From Limnohabitans sp. JirII-31 (GTDB lineage Bacteria; Pseudomonadota; Gammaproteobacteria; Burkholderiales; Burkholderiaceae_C), in NCBI RefSeq assembly GCF_002778315.1, contig NZ_NESA01000013.1:26378-90377 (forward strand): 64,000 nucleotides of DNA, in the 5' to 3' direction. The notes below the pieces were generated by a model. The model saw nothing but the letters and a program-made list of their open reading frames with translations. It did not search any database and was not told the DNA's origin. The position numbers and the translations under genes are program-made. Below are positions 35,301-43,284 of this stretch, piece after piece (position 1 is the stretch's first letter; every line of letters starts with the position of its first letter).

Positions 35301-36086
35301 TTTAAGCAAATAGGGCCGCAAGTGGCCAACGATGTGAATCTCACGTTGAAGACTCTGCTGGCCAACATTGGGGCCTTTCATAAGGCCATCAAATCTTTCG
35401 AAAAGCAAGTTTCAGACTTCAATGATCGACTGAAGGCAGGACTTTCTGGCGTTCAATGTTTTGAGCGGGTCAAGGATTTGCGCTTGGACATTGTGACGAA
35501 ATTTGAGGACCTTGGCTTCTACAAGAAGCTGAGCCGGATGGAAGACGTTGTTCGCCAGCATGCAAATGAAGTCGGCAAAGATTACACCCGAGATTTGCCA
35601 CCAGACGAAACTGCACGCGCTCTGGGTGACTTCATGAGCGTCCTGGGAAGTGACGGCAATGTAGAAGTAAACCTTTCCCAGCACATCACGCTGAAAGGTA
35701 GCGTCGTGGACAACGGACGACTGAAGGAGTTTCGTCGTGCCAATGAGCTCCAGGAGATTTCTTCTGAAGGTTTGACCTCGTTGATTCTCATAACCTTGAT
35801 GACCGCGCTTTTGAACACGATCCGCGGGTCCGAGCCGGTACATGTGCCTTGGGTCACCGACGAGGTCGGCAAGTTTGACCCAACAAACTTCAAAGCACTT
35901 ATGCAAAGACTCAAGGACAACCGCATTGACGTTGTCACAGCGTCACCTGAACTTGGTCCGGCCCAGCAGGCTATGTTCGCCAAACGGTACATGTTTGAGG
36001 ATCGGGGTCGCATACGGGAGTACAGGCCACTGGAAACAGTTCTTAACGGAAGTTCATCGTCGCCTGATGCGGAGGTCCTGCCATGA
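32373..36086 (+). CDS. jetC: SMC/MukB-like ATPase, Wadjet JetC-type
   Basis: A 1237-residue SMC-like ATPase. Walker A, GDNGVGKTT, is at residues 42-50; long heptad-rich coiled coils cover about 270-1050, interrupted near residue 560-610 by a hinge-like segment with YGWQFNVGLINAPDW; the C-terminal head has the signature-like SSEGL (1130-1134) and Walker B ending in D1163-E1164. Such proteins entrap and extrude DNA. It is the first of four overlapping genes whose others look like MukE, MukF and a toprim nuclease, the make-up of Wadjet/MksBEFG plasmid-defence systems. ATG 32373 has a good ribosome-binding site; the frame is open to 32262 but without one. Confidence 0.85.
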   Translation: MGDKITKYQLCRMILVNAGTNKHVASARITAIDPRGGAAVIGDNGVGKTTTLRILPLFFGHLPSHIVAAGHGNEAMVRFILPTDASAIVFEYQRGSDSDEDLRLAVIRRRADDPDVPFYRLYRSGFRKEIFVSDGRFLSDDETQVKATELGIQTTSKLTTAEYRSVILRTTASSKDKDKLRRYALEWSFGPKQLDNLDRVVAAMVKKHINFADIIQVAIGLVQHDLGLGAERAKLTFKQGRGPIERWLNNRDACVVAFKLAPTFAELESDLRDHRNTEARFRACRADVASLTQARRHETSTIQNKLEAMAASRETVLEEEKEKRAKLTEAARSVEQIAASSRAEFNEARDEAKRFEDEKAPHWEQKIQELPTIRAQITALKGQISAAEKVQGAATAEYERLVSEAKTKASDLCLTQEGGKEPHRLRHSNTLSDIAKAEEDALEACNAVIEARRVEIDEALGPLQESQGTWDNRRANPTASDDVLQAVQDANERQAKHSDSLLQAQETAAKAKAETQAAQHAFAQQELEICKARSDVANAQSARDQAQERLSPPDGTVLAALRSNLSDGWKRNLAKLINPELLSREDLEPAFIEDFSETAYGWQFNVGLINAPDWADDSTARQTLDLALEKDAKAQAHLNTQVQLLKRCGQLRDETSTTFNSAEAQLNVLRQQTADVTNQLDAAKQRVANEKRFFAEQAGAEASKIRSSIGELKRQRDSLQADLKADRQKVRTAHQLQRDAAKTLCDDAIRAIDVHIESIKSDLQRTLKSLKDQMNAHLSNAGIDVDRLEKLRERLSSFKANAQTLEDRQALVASWNRWLQAGGPTRLETLKSASAKAATDVGIAAGKLTAFIQAAELLENQYKADIKKLEDRHSDVERDLKILADLDGEFGDYLAVGMATVGPDTSAKELRSAVHSVQQELRMLEETINRRSSTLRQALTAKNSAVKDFVEASIGTDVHDAVTSDVIGRAAALSICFKQIGPQVANDVNLTLKTLLANIGAFHKAIKSFEKQVSDFNDRLKAGLSGVQCFERVKDLRLDIVTKFEDLGFYKKLSRMEDVVRQHANEVGKDYTRDLPPDETARALGDFMSVLGSDGNVEVNLSQHITLKGSVVDNGRLKEFRRANELQEISSEGLTSLILITLMTALLNTIRGSEPVHVPWVTDEVGKFDPTNFKALMQRLKDNRIDVVTASPELGPAQQAMFAKRYMFEDRGRIREYRPLETVLNGSSSSPDAEVLP

Positions 36087-36745
36087 ATGCCGCGGTATTG
36101 AAGCTGCTACTCGCAGGCGAATACATTTGCTCCATTCGCTACCGTGACGAATACGCAATTCTTGATGATGACGAAGAGCAAGAGGCGGTCACAAATTGGC
36201 TTTCGCCCTTGAATATGCGTCTTGCACGCTTGGGTGATAGCGGTGCATTCTTTATGGCGCCTTCCTATATCGGGCAGAAAGACATCTCCCAGGTAAAGAA
36301 TGAACTGTTGAAGTTCCGGGATGAATACGGCCCTGCGGTACTACTTCTGGATTTCATTCGACAGACTGATGTTGGGCGATTCACCATGAGCCCTGGCGAG
36401 CACATCGCACTGTACGAACTCGAAGGGGCTGTCTCGCATTCAACAATGTTGGAAACGCAGCTCAAAGGGCTACTCAGTGTCATCAGCAATGCCGCACAGC
36501 GTAACTCCAACCATGAAAACTTGAGGCGTCTGTTGGAACAGCTTGTCAAGGATGGCTACGCAGTCTTGGTCAACAAGGACTCTGGCACCTATCAGATCAC
36601 CGGAAAAATCGAACAGCTCTATGCCGTCCTCCAGTTTCTGGATGAGAACAAGGTCATCCCGGATGCAGAAGTCGACGATCGCGAGGCTGACGACGCCCCA
36701 GATCTCGTCGATGCAGCGCAATCCGATGACGGGGCGGCCTCATGA
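36083..36745 (+). CDS. jetB: MukE-like winged-helix subunit, Wadjet JetB-type
   Basis: A 220-residue acidic protein. Predicted helices and a winged-helix-like second half (NLRRLLEQLVKDGYAVLVN, TYQITGKIEQLYAVLQFL) suit the MukE/MksE/JetB role of a kleisin-bound subunit. The last 30 residues are almost all acidic or small (DAEVDDREADD and on). It overlaps the ATPase gene by four bases (ATGA) and the next gene by four bases, so the three are translationally coupled. Assignment rests on size, context and weak pattern similarity rather than strong motifs. Confidence 0.72.
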   Translation: MNAAVLKLLLAGEYICSIRYRDEYAILDDDEEQEAVTNWLSPLNMRLARLGDSGAFFMAPSYIGQKDISQVKNELLKFRDEYGPAVLLLDFIRQTDVGRFTMSPGEHIALYELEGAVSHSTMLETQLKGLLSVISNAAQRNSNHENLRRLLEQLVKDGYAVLVNKDSGTYQITGKIEQLYAVLQFLDENKVIPDAEVDDREADDAPDLVDAAQSDDGAAS

Positions 36746-37974
36746 CAGAGAGTGGCGCTCAAGTCCAAAAGTTGCTTGCTGCGCTTTCCAAGCACTCGGA
36801 CCTCGTCGCCGAGGCGTTTGAGGGATCGGTGCATGGAGGCGACCGCCAGCGCAACGCTGCAGTTGGGACCCTGTTTGGGCTTGGAGTGCTCAAGCCCTAT
36901 GACGAAGACTCCTATCGCCTGAACCCGCGGTTGCGAGAATTTTTAGCTGACCATTTCTCCAGCTACCACGCCTTCCAGGCACTGCGCCGGGTTTTCGGAA
37001 CCATGCAGCAGGCGCAGGAGCAATGGCGTGAATTACGTCAGTTGAAGGCCACGGGTGCGACCAGGGATGCGCTTCGGTTGTACGCGGCACTGGATGACTC
37101 CATCGTTGAGATCGCGTACTCCATCGAACATAACCTGAGCATGTTGCACTCGTTACTTTCGACGCAGTATGGCAACGTTGATGACCTGAACTCCAAACTC
37201 CGGCAGAACCGCTATTACGCCCGCCAGGTCGTTCAGTTTCTGCGTGATGTTGAAGGCATTGACGCCTTTGCTGAACGTGTCGCCGAGGAGGCGATCGCAT
37301 CAGGCATGCCCGACGTCAGGCAATTGGTGACTAGGCGTCTCGGAGCTCGATGTCTCAACTGGACGTCGCAGATCAAAGACGCGCAATCCGTCATCAGCAA
37401 GCGACTCTTTGAAGCCAAGCTGATGGAGACTCGTCTTAAACGCTTGTCTCGCTTCTCCCTCTGGCTAACGCGGCACAGGACGGCTGACGGATGGGATCTC
37501 GCAGTGGATGAGTCTGCGAATCCATCACTTTTCCGGCCGGAACGCATTGAGCTTAGGCTCCAGCCTGATGTCACCGACACCGATCCCGTGGTTTGGGACA
37601 GCCTGCTCATTGCCGTGAGCCGGCTGCCAGAAAAGCCCAAGCCTGCAACCCTGCCTCCTGAAGAAGCACCGCAAGTTCTGATTGAGGATGATGAAGCGAT
37701 CGCTGAGCTTGATGATCCAATTCAGCGAGCTCTTCGTGCGCTGACAAATTCAATTCTGAGTTCTAGTGAGCCCATCTCCCTTCTTGATTGGAAGCATGTT
37801 CGACAAGAACTCACAGAACTGGACAACGAGGCGTGGCTGGTATTCTGTAGCATGCAGCTCAAAGCCGGAGGAATGAAGCTGGAGTTCTTGAGCAATGCGG
37901 AGTTAGAACCGTTTCCCATCAACGAATCTTTCCATGATGTTCTTGTATATCGTCCGTTTATGGAGGCCGCCTGA
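36742..37974 (+). CDS. jetA: MukF-like kleisin subunit, Wadjet JetA-type
   Basis: A 410-residue mainly helical protein. It has an N-terminal winged-helix-like part (LFGLGVLKPYDEDSYRLNPRLREFL), a helical middle and a C-terminal part following an acidic linker at about residues 305-330 (EEAPQVLIEDDEAIAELDD). This fits the kleisin that bridges the two SMC heads in MukF/MksF/JetA. It overlaps jetB by four bases and shares one base with jetD. Identity is inferred from length and operon position; I could not confirm a specific kleisin motif by eye. Confidence 0.7.
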   Translation: MTESGAQVQKLLAALSKHSDLVAEAFEGSVHGGDRQRNAAVGTLFGLGVLKPYDEDSYRLNPRLREFLADHFSSYHAFQALRRVFGTMQQAQEQWRELRQLKATGATRDALRLYAALDDSIVEIAYSIEHNLSMLHSLLSTQYGNVDDLNSKLRQNRYYARQVVQFLRDVEGIDAFAERVAEEAIASGMPDVRQLVTRRLGARCLNWTSQIKDAQSVISKRLFEAKLMETRLKRLSRFSLWLTRHRTADGWDLAVDESANPSLFRPERIELRLQPDVTDTDPVVWDSLLIAVSRLPEKPKPATLPPEEAPQVLIEDDEAIAELDDPIQRALRALTNSILSSSEPISLLDWKHVRQELTELDNEAWLVFCSMQLKAGGMKLEFLSNAELEPFPINESFHDVLVYRPFMEAA

Positions 37975-38816
37975 TGTCTTTTGACGCGCGTCAGGTCCTC
38001 TTTCTTCAAAGATTGGTTGAGGAATGCCCGACACAGCGCTCCGCTGGTCTGATCGCAAAGCACTTTTGCGAACACTTCAGTTTGGGCCTACACGTCGGCC
38101 GCTTCATTGAATATCGCTCTGCACACCACGGAATGGCCTTGTCGCTGCTTCAGGCTCATGATCTCCCTGTGAACACTCCGAGTACGAGGGTGTCGCGTGC
38201 AGAATCGGCGAAATTTGGTGGGCTTTCAGAAAAGGCTCTTAGCGCCGCGCCACATTCAGGATCAATTGCGATCAGATGCTTTGGTAATTGCCTTATGGGT
38301 TCCGTTTCGATTGTTACGCCCCCCTACAGCTATCTTGTAGTCACACCTGAATTTGGTTTAAACATCACTTGCGACAGATGGATGTTGGTTGAGAATCTCG
38401 AGACGTTCAGAAATCTAGAGCGATACAAGTGGATCGACTATCGCAATAAGGGGGTCGTTGCTATCTATCGAGGGGACTCCAGCCTCTCAACAGGCGACGC
38501 CACAAACCTGCTCCGAATGAGATCCGAGCCGATCTGGGCATTCGTTGACTTTGATCCTGCTGGGCTCAGCATTGCGAACTCGCTCCCCTTGGCTAGATTG
38601 GAGCGACTAATTCTTCCTGATTGGCCGTTACTCCGGCTTCTTGCAGACACGCCACGAGGCCGGCAGCTTTTCGATGCCCAGTTCTCATATGCCAAGGGAG
38701 GGGGGGGAGATAAGGACACGTCCCCGCTTTTGAGAGATGCATGGGAAGTGATGTTGGAATTACGAAGTGGGGTTACACAAGAGAGAATGATGCATGCTTC
38801 GGCAACTTCAAGCTAA
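37974..38816 (+). CDS. jetD: Toprim-type nuclease subunit, Wadjet JetD-type
   Basis: A 280-residue protein with a topoisomerase VI/Spo11-like toprim signature: the glutamate in VENLETF (E140) and DFD in FVDFDPAGLS (D192, D194), which would bind metal. JetD/MksG cleaves closed circular plasmid DNA after the SMC part loads. The start codon shares one base with the jetA stop. It is shorter than the roughly 400 residues of type I JetD, mostly in the N-terminal part. A run of eight G at 38700-38707 lies in codons 243-245; a one-base slip either way gives an early stop just after the toprim core. Confidence 0.75.
   Translation: MSFDARQVLFLQRLVEECPTQRSAGLIAKHFCEHFSLGLHVGRFIEYRSAHHGMALSLLQAHDLPVNTPSTRVSRAESAKFGGLSEKALSAAPHSGSIAIRCFGNCLMGSVSIVTPPYSYLVVTPEFGLNITCDRWMLVENLETFRNLERYKWIDYRNKGVVAIYRGDSSLSTGDATNLLRMRSEPIWAFVDFDPAGLSIANSLPLARLERLILPDWPLLRLLADTPRGRQLFDAQFSYAKGGGGDKDTSPLLRDAWEVMLELRSGVTQERMMHASATSS
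38700..38707 (+). repeat. G8 homopolymer within jetD
   Basis: Eight consecutive G, preceded by GGGA, encode Gly residues in KGGGGDK. Gain of one base leads at once to AGA TAA; loss of one base leads to a stop about ten codons later. Tracts of this kind can act as phase-variable switches. Confidence 0.8.
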
Positions 38817-39134
38817 CCCGTGAATTCGACTCTGACCGAGATCAGACGATCTATGACCTATATCTGCTGAATCTGCCATGTATCCGGCTGTCTTTTGTAT
38901 CCGCTGAGCCTGAGTTGAATGCCCGTTTACGGGCCATGATTTCGAGTCAGCAGAAGACCGCTTTGGGTCGGCAATTGCCAATCGTTTCTTCCATGGCTAA
39001 GTCAGCTCCCAGCCTCTATCAGCCGCTAATCATCCGTCCCCCACCCACCCAGTGATGTCACACACACTGAACGTCCCCGCGCAGTCATTGGCAAGTCCAC
39101 CACGCCCAACCCACAAGAACAAGCGGTAAGCAAA
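38817..39134 (+). other. 318-bp gap after jetD, with an unrecognised open frame
   Basis: A frame from ATG 38741 to the stop at 39053-39055 (104 residues, overlapping the end of jetD) contains FDSDRDQTIYDLYLLNLP and SFVSAEPELNARLRAM. I do not recognise it and see no clear ribosome-binding site, so it may be a small gene, the remains of one, or chance. No terminator was found between jetD and the convergent Bug receptor gene. Confidence 0.3.
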
Positions 39135-40103
39135 TCACTGCTTAGGTATCTTCGCTTCGCTCACCACCTGAATCCATTTTTGCGTCTGGCTGGCCACCAT
39201 ATTTTTCATTTCTTCGGGTGTGCTGCCACGCGCTTCACCGCCCATGTCTTCCAGCCGCGCTTTCACAGCGGGCACCAGCAGTGCTTTTTGCACTTCTGCA
39301 TTCAGCCGGTCAATGACGACCGCTGGCGTGCCTGCGGGTGCCATGAGGCCAGCCCACGAGCGAACGTCATAGTTGGCTACGCCTTGCTCCGCCACAGTGG
39401 GCACGTCTGGCAGCACGGGCCAGCGCTGGGCACCGGTTGCCGCCAGCGCACGCAGTTTGCCGGCCTTGATGTTGGCCATCACCGCAGTGGGGGGCGCAAT
39501 GATCATCGGGATGTCGCCTGCCAACAAGGCGGTGAGTGAGCCCGCATCGCCTTTGTAGGGCACATGCAGCAGCTGCGTTTTAGACATGCTGGCCAGCAGT
39601 TCACCAGCCAGGTGGTGGGTTGACCCAATGCCTGCTGTGCCGTAGCTGATTTGCTCAGGGTTGGCCTTGGCCGCAGCCAACAAGGCCGACAAATTTGCAA
39701 ACTTGCTGTTGGCCGGCACCACGATGAGGAACGGGAAATAGGTGATGGTGCTGACCATCTCAAAGTCTTGCACCGTGCGATACGCCAAGTTGTTGTAGAG
39801 CGCACCCGCCACCGCATGCCCGCCCGTGGCCAGCAGCAAGGTGTAGCCATCGGGTTTGGCTTTGGCCACGGTGGTCGCCGCAATGGTTCCGCCCGCTCCG
39901 GCCTGTGCCTCCACCACCATGGCTTGCCCCAGGCCTTTGCTCATTTCTTGGCCCACGGCTCGGGCAATGGCATCGGCGTTGCCACCGGGTGCAAAGCCCT
40001 GAAGAATTTTGATGGGGCGCTCAGGATAGGTTTGTGCGCCCACGTGAGGTGCCAAGCCCAGCGATCCGGCGCCTAGGGCGATGAGTACGTTTCTGCGAAG
40101 CAT
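39135..40103 (-). CDS. Bug-family (TctC-like) periplasmic receptor
   Basis: A 322-residue Bug receptor with signal peptide ending near VGAQ (residue 24). YPERPIKILQGFAPGGNAD near residue 26, QAGAGGTIAATTVAKAKPDG near residue 62 and LHVPYKGDAGSLTALLAGD near residue 178 are typical. It is the last gene of the GntR-led operon, 24 bp after the quinone-oxidoreductase-like gene, and probably gathers that operon's substrate. No transporter membrane genes are near. Confidence 0.92.
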   Translation of the reverse strand: MLRRNVLIALGAGSLGLAPHVGAQTYPERPIKILQGFAPGGNADAIARAVGQEMSKGLGQAMVVEAQAGAGGTIAATTVAKAKPDGYTLLLATGGHAVAGALYNNLAYRTVQDFEMVSTITYFPFLIVVPANSKFANLSALLAAAKANPEQISYGTAGIGSTHHLAGELLASMSKTQLLHVPYKGDAGSLTALLAGDIPMIIAPPTAVMANIKAGKLRALAATGAQRWPVLPDVPTVAEQGVANYDVRSWAGLMAPAGTPAVVIDRLNAEVQKALLVPAVKARLEDMGGEARGSTPEEMKNMVASQTQKWIQVVSEAKIPKQ

Positions 40104-40127
40104 GTTGTCTCCTCTCAGATTTGGATT

Positions 40128-41123
40128 TCACGGGTGCATGACGAGCTTTCCGCTGACCATGCCACGGTCAAGCAACTCATGGGTTGTGCGAACCTGACTG
40201 AGTTTGAAAATTTGGCATTCGGGCGCTTTGACTTGGCCATGGGCCATGAGCGTGATGGCTTCGTGCATCAATGCGCGCCTGAGTGACACGTCTTCATCCA
40301 AGGTGTGCATCGAAAAACAGCGCACAGCCAAGCTCTTGCCCAGCAAATTACGCAGCACCTTGAACACGTCTTCGCTGGGCATGCCCTGAACAATGTTGTA
40401 AGACACCAGCGTGCCCCAAGGGGCCAGGCTGTGAAGGCCATCAATCAGGCTTTGACCACCCAGATGGTCAAACACCAGGGCCACGCCATGCCCGTGGGTG
40501 ATGTGCTGGATGCGCGCTTTCACATCGTCTTGTGCGGTGCAAATCACGTGGTCAAAACCTTGCTCAAGTGCAAAGCGGCTTTTGTCGGCGCTACGGCTGG
40601 TGCCGATGGTGGTCAAGCCTTTGTGCTTGGCCACTTGGCAAAGCATGCCCGCTACGCCGCCTGAAGCGCCGGTGATCAAGGCATGCCGGTTCGCGCCATG
40701 CACTTCTCCGGCCACACGCATCAGCGCCAAAGCCAGTTGCAGATTGGGCAAGCTCACCGCATCTTCAAACGCCAGTGTGGCGGGCAAACGGTAAGGGGCA
40801 TCTTCTGGCACCACGATGGCTTGCGCGTAGCAACCGCCACGTTGCGCCAGTTCACGCGCACTCACCAGCACACGGTCACCAGGCTGCCACAGTTGCACGC
40901 CTTCGCCAATGGCATCAATCTCTCCGGCCATTTCAGCGCCGGGAATGGCGGGCAGTGGGGGCATCCATTTGTAGGTGCCTTGGCGAATCAGCACATCGGG
41001 CCGGCCCACGCCAATGGCGCGGGCTTTGACACGCACCTGTCCAAGGCCAGGAAGCGGCTCAGGCACGTCCACTTCAATCAGGCTTTCAGGGCCACCGGGC
41101 ACCTGGACTTGTATGGCCTTCAT
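40128..41123 (-). CDS. Zinc-independent quinone oxidoreductase-like MDR dehydrogenase
   Basis: A 331-residue medium-chain dehydrogenase/reductase. The N-terminal GroES-like domain contains GRPDVLIRQGTYKW and PGAEMAGEIDAIGEGV; the NADP-binding motif ALITGASGGVAGMLCQVAKHKG is near residue 148. Catalytic-zinc cysteines are lacking, as in quinone and crotonyl-CoA-like reductases. It lies between the FAH-family gene (3 bp) and the Bug gene (24 bp) in a tight operon. It probably reduces an enone or quinone intermediate of the operon's pathway. Confidence 0.87.
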   Translation of the reverse strand: MKAIQVQVPGGPESLIEVDVPEPLPGLGQVRVKARAIGVGRPDVLIRQGTYKWMPPLPAIPGAEMAGEIDAIGEGVQLWQPGDRVLVSARELAQRGGCYAQAIVVPEDAPYRLPATLAFEDAVSLPNLQLALALMRVAGEVHGANRHALITGASGGVAGMLCQVAKHKGLTTIGTSRSADKSRFALEQGFDHVICTAQDDVKARIQHITHGHGVALVFDHLGGQSLIDGLHSLAPWGTLVSYNIVQGMPSEDVFKVLRNLLGKSLAVRCFSMHTLDEDVSLRRALMHEAITLMAHGQVKAPECQIFKLSQVRTTHELLDRGMVSGKLVMHP

Positions 41124-41126
41124 GTT

Positions 41127-41993
41127 TTAGGCTTGCGCCGCGATGGGGTTGACCAGTGTGCCAATGCCTTCGATTTCCACTTCGCACACATCACCGGGCT
41201 TCATGAACCAAGCGGGCTTGCGGCTCCAACCCACACCGGCAGGTGTGCCGGTGGCAATCACATCGCCCGGCACCAGGGTGAAGATGGTGGAGGCGTAGCT
41301 GATGAGTTTGGCGATGGAAAAAATCATGTGGCCCGTGTGGCTCGACTGCACCACTTCGCCGTTCAGGCGCGTGACCAGTTTGAGTTGCTGGTTCGGCGCA
41401 ATTTCATCGGCAGTGACCATCCACGGGCCAAAGCCGCCTGTGGCTTCGAAGTTTTTGCCTGAAGCAATTTGCTTGGCGTGAAATTGCCATTCGCGCACGC
41501 TGCCATCGTTGTAGCAAGAGTAGCCCGCAACGTGGTCAAAGGCTTGGGCCTCAGGGATGTTGCGGCCTTCCTTGCCAATGATCACAGCCAGTTCGCCCTC
41601 CCAGTCGAGCGAGTCCGAGACCTTGGGGCAAATGATGGGCTGGCCATGCGCCACTTGCGAGCGCCACACCCGCAAGAAGATGGGCGGTTCTTGCGACAGC
41701 TCGCGGTGCATGCCTGCGGCCAATACTTCTTGATGGTGGTCCATATAGTTGCGCACGGCGCAGACAATTTTTTCGGGCTTGGGGATGACCGGCAGGAAGG
41801 TGATGTCTGCCAACCGCACGTCGGCGGTCTTGTTGGCCACATGTGTGCTGGCTTGAAGGTAAGCGCCTGAGGCGATGTAGTCGGTCAGCGTGGGGTATTG
41901 CGGCATGGCCTTGCCCAAATCGACGATGGCGTCTGGGCCCACCAGCGCACCCCAGGTTTCGCGGCCTTGGTGGATGAACGAAAGCAGTTTCAT
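41127..41993 (-). CDS. Fumarylacetoacetate hydrolase family protein
   Basis: A 288-residue FAH-family enzyme; members hydrolyse or decarboxylate acylpyruvates and ring-cleavage products. The metal-binding set is seen in FLRVWRSQVAHGQPI, LDWEGELAVIIGKEGRNI near residue 128 and VAGYSCYNDGSVREWQ near residue 153; TGTPAGVGWSRKP near residue 250 closes the active site. It is followed after 3 bp by the MDR gene and preceded by a VOC-family gene, a combination often seen in breakdown of aromatic or keto acids. Confidence 0.89.
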   Translation of the reverse strand: MKLLSFIHQGRETWGALVGPDAIVDLGKAMPQYPTLTDYIASGAYLQASTHVANKTADVRLADITFLPVIPKPEKIVCAVRNYMDHHQEVLAAGMHRELSQEPPIFLRVWRSQVAHGQPIICPKVSDSLDWEGELAVIIGKEGRNIPEAQAFDHVAGYSCYNDGSVREWQFHAKQIASGKNFEATGGFGPWMVTADEIAPNQQLKLVTRLNGEVVQSSHTGHMIFSIAKLISYASTIFTLVPGDVIATGTPAGVGWSRKPAWFMKPGDVCEVEIEGIGTLVNPIAAQA

Positions 41994-42018
41994 AAAGGTT
42001 CCTTGATGAATGAAAGAG

Positions 42019-42558
42019 TCAGTGGGCGTGGGCGAATTGGGCTTGCCATTGTTCGATGGGCATGAAGCTCGGGTCGCTGCGGCAAATGGCTTCGGTCTGT
42101 CGCAAGATGGTGTCGTCGTCTTGGCTCAGGTCCAAGGGGTCGCCGTGGGGCTGCGAGATGTAGTAGGGCATGTCGATGTAGATCTCGACGGTGTTGCCCT
42201 CTGGGTCTACAAAGTACACCGACAAGGCGTTGCCGTGGTTCAGCGGCAGCACCTTGCTGGCACCCAGGGCAATGGCTTTGTCTTTGAGGTCTCGCAGCGA
42301 CTGGATGGAGGGCACAGCAAAAGACAGTTGCATGACGGTGCTGAAAGTCGCTTCGGCGGGGCGACCACCTGCAATCACCAGTTGATGGTGTTGGTGAGGG
42401 CTGGCGCTCAGAAAAACCAAGGGTGCCTTGAATGTTTTGCCCACACCACGGTCGGTCTCGACCAGACCGAAGACCGTTTTGTAAAAGTGCACCATCTTCT
42501 CCACATCGGTCACATAGATGCCGAAGTGCGACGGGGTGGGTTGGCTGACATTCAGCAT
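42019..42558 (-). CDS. VOC-superfamily protein (glyoxalase/extradiol dioxygenase-like)
   Basis: A 179-residue vicinal-oxygen-chelate protein with paired beta-alpha-beta-beta-beta modules. Candidate metal ligands are the histidine in SHFGIYVTDVEKMVHFY, the histidines in HQHHQLVIAGG and the glutamate in NTVEIYIDMP. ATG 42558 is chosen because AAGGAG at 42565-42570 gives a 6-nt spacing; the ATG at 42564 abuts that site. It is the first enzyme after gntR in the operon, 22-28 bp apart. Single-domain length suits a glyoxalase- or dioxygenase-like enzyme. Confidence 0.85.
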   Translation of the reverse strand: MLNVSQPTPSHFGIYVTDVEKMVHFYKTVFGLVETDRGVGKTFKAPLVFLSASPHQHHQLVIAGGRPAEATFSTVMQLSFAVPSIQSLRDLKDKAIALGASKVLPLNHGNALSVYFVDPEGNTVEIYIDMPYYISQPHGDPLDLSQDDDTILRQTEAICRSDPSFMPIEQWQAQFAHAH

Positions 42559-42586
42559 GGGCATCTCCTTGGGGTGTGGGTGAGCT

Positions 42587-43276
42587 TTAGGCCTGTGGTT
42601 TGGCTTGTTGTTTGAACGCGGCCATCACATTGGTTTGCGTGCTGGCAATGTGTTCAGAAAGCAGCAGGGCGGCAGTTTTGGCATCGCGTCGCACCACCGC
42701 GTTCATCAGCGCGCGGTGCTCGGAGTCTTTCTTTTTGGAAACGGTGCGCTTGCGCGCTGCAAAGTGGCGGTAGCGTTCGGCCTGATCGAACAGACTCATG
42801 CTCCATGCCAATTGCCGCTCCGAGGGGCAAGCCGCAATCAGTGCAAAGTGAAAATCCCGGTGGCGCTGACCCCATTCGACATCCAGCACCACCGGACCTT
42901 GGGGCAGCCGTGACTCGATCTTCTCCAACCGATGAAAGGCGGCCACGATATGGGCCTCCCAGGCGTCATCGCCCGCACGGATGGCGTCGGTCAAGGCGGG
43001 GATGTCCAGCATCAGGCGCATTTTGGTGATGTCGCTCAAATCGGCAGGCGAGATGGGCGTGACCCTGAAGCCCCGCCGCTCGTCGGCCTTGACCAGCCCC
43101 TCTTGCACCAAGCGATTCAACGCCTCGCGCAAGGGGCTGCTGGAAAAGCCATAAAGGTTTTGCAGTGCATCGAGTTTGAGCTTGCACTCGGGCGCATGCC
43201 GACCCGACAGCACATCGTGTCGAAGTGCCTGAAATGCTTGTTCAGACACGGTGGTGTTGGCGCTCATTTCTTGCAT
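42587..43276 (-). CDS. GntR-family regulator, FadR/FCD subfamily
   Basis: A 229-residue regulator (226 if MSANTTV at 43267 is the start). The winged helix includes LYGFSSSPLREALNRLVQEGL; the all-helical FCD ligand domain (about residues 85-215) contains metal-binding histidines in RHRDFHFALIAACP. It leads the operon VOC-FAH-MDR-Bug on the same strand and is divergent from the glycerate kinase gene at 43402, so it may control both. Ligands of this subfamily are usually small organic acids. Confidence 0.9.
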   Translation of the reverse strand: MQEMSANTTVSEQAFQALRHDVLSGRHAPECKLKLDALQNLYGFSSSPLREALNRLVQEGLVKADERRGFRVTPISPADLSDITKMRLMLDIPALTDAIRAGDDAWEAHIVAAFHRLEKIESRLPQGPVVLDVEWGQRHRDFHFALIAACPSERQLAWSMSLFDQAERYRHFAARKRTVSKKKDSEHRALMNAVVRRDAKTAALLLSEHIASTQTNVMAAFKQQAKPQA

Positions 43277-43284
43277 GATTTACA

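Noticed and set aside
38700..38816. Jet D assumed to be frameshifted at the G8 tract
   Set aside because: The present frame continues through plausible sequence (DAWEVMLELRSGVTQE) to a stop and both alternative frames stop early, so the gene reads as intact in this sequence.
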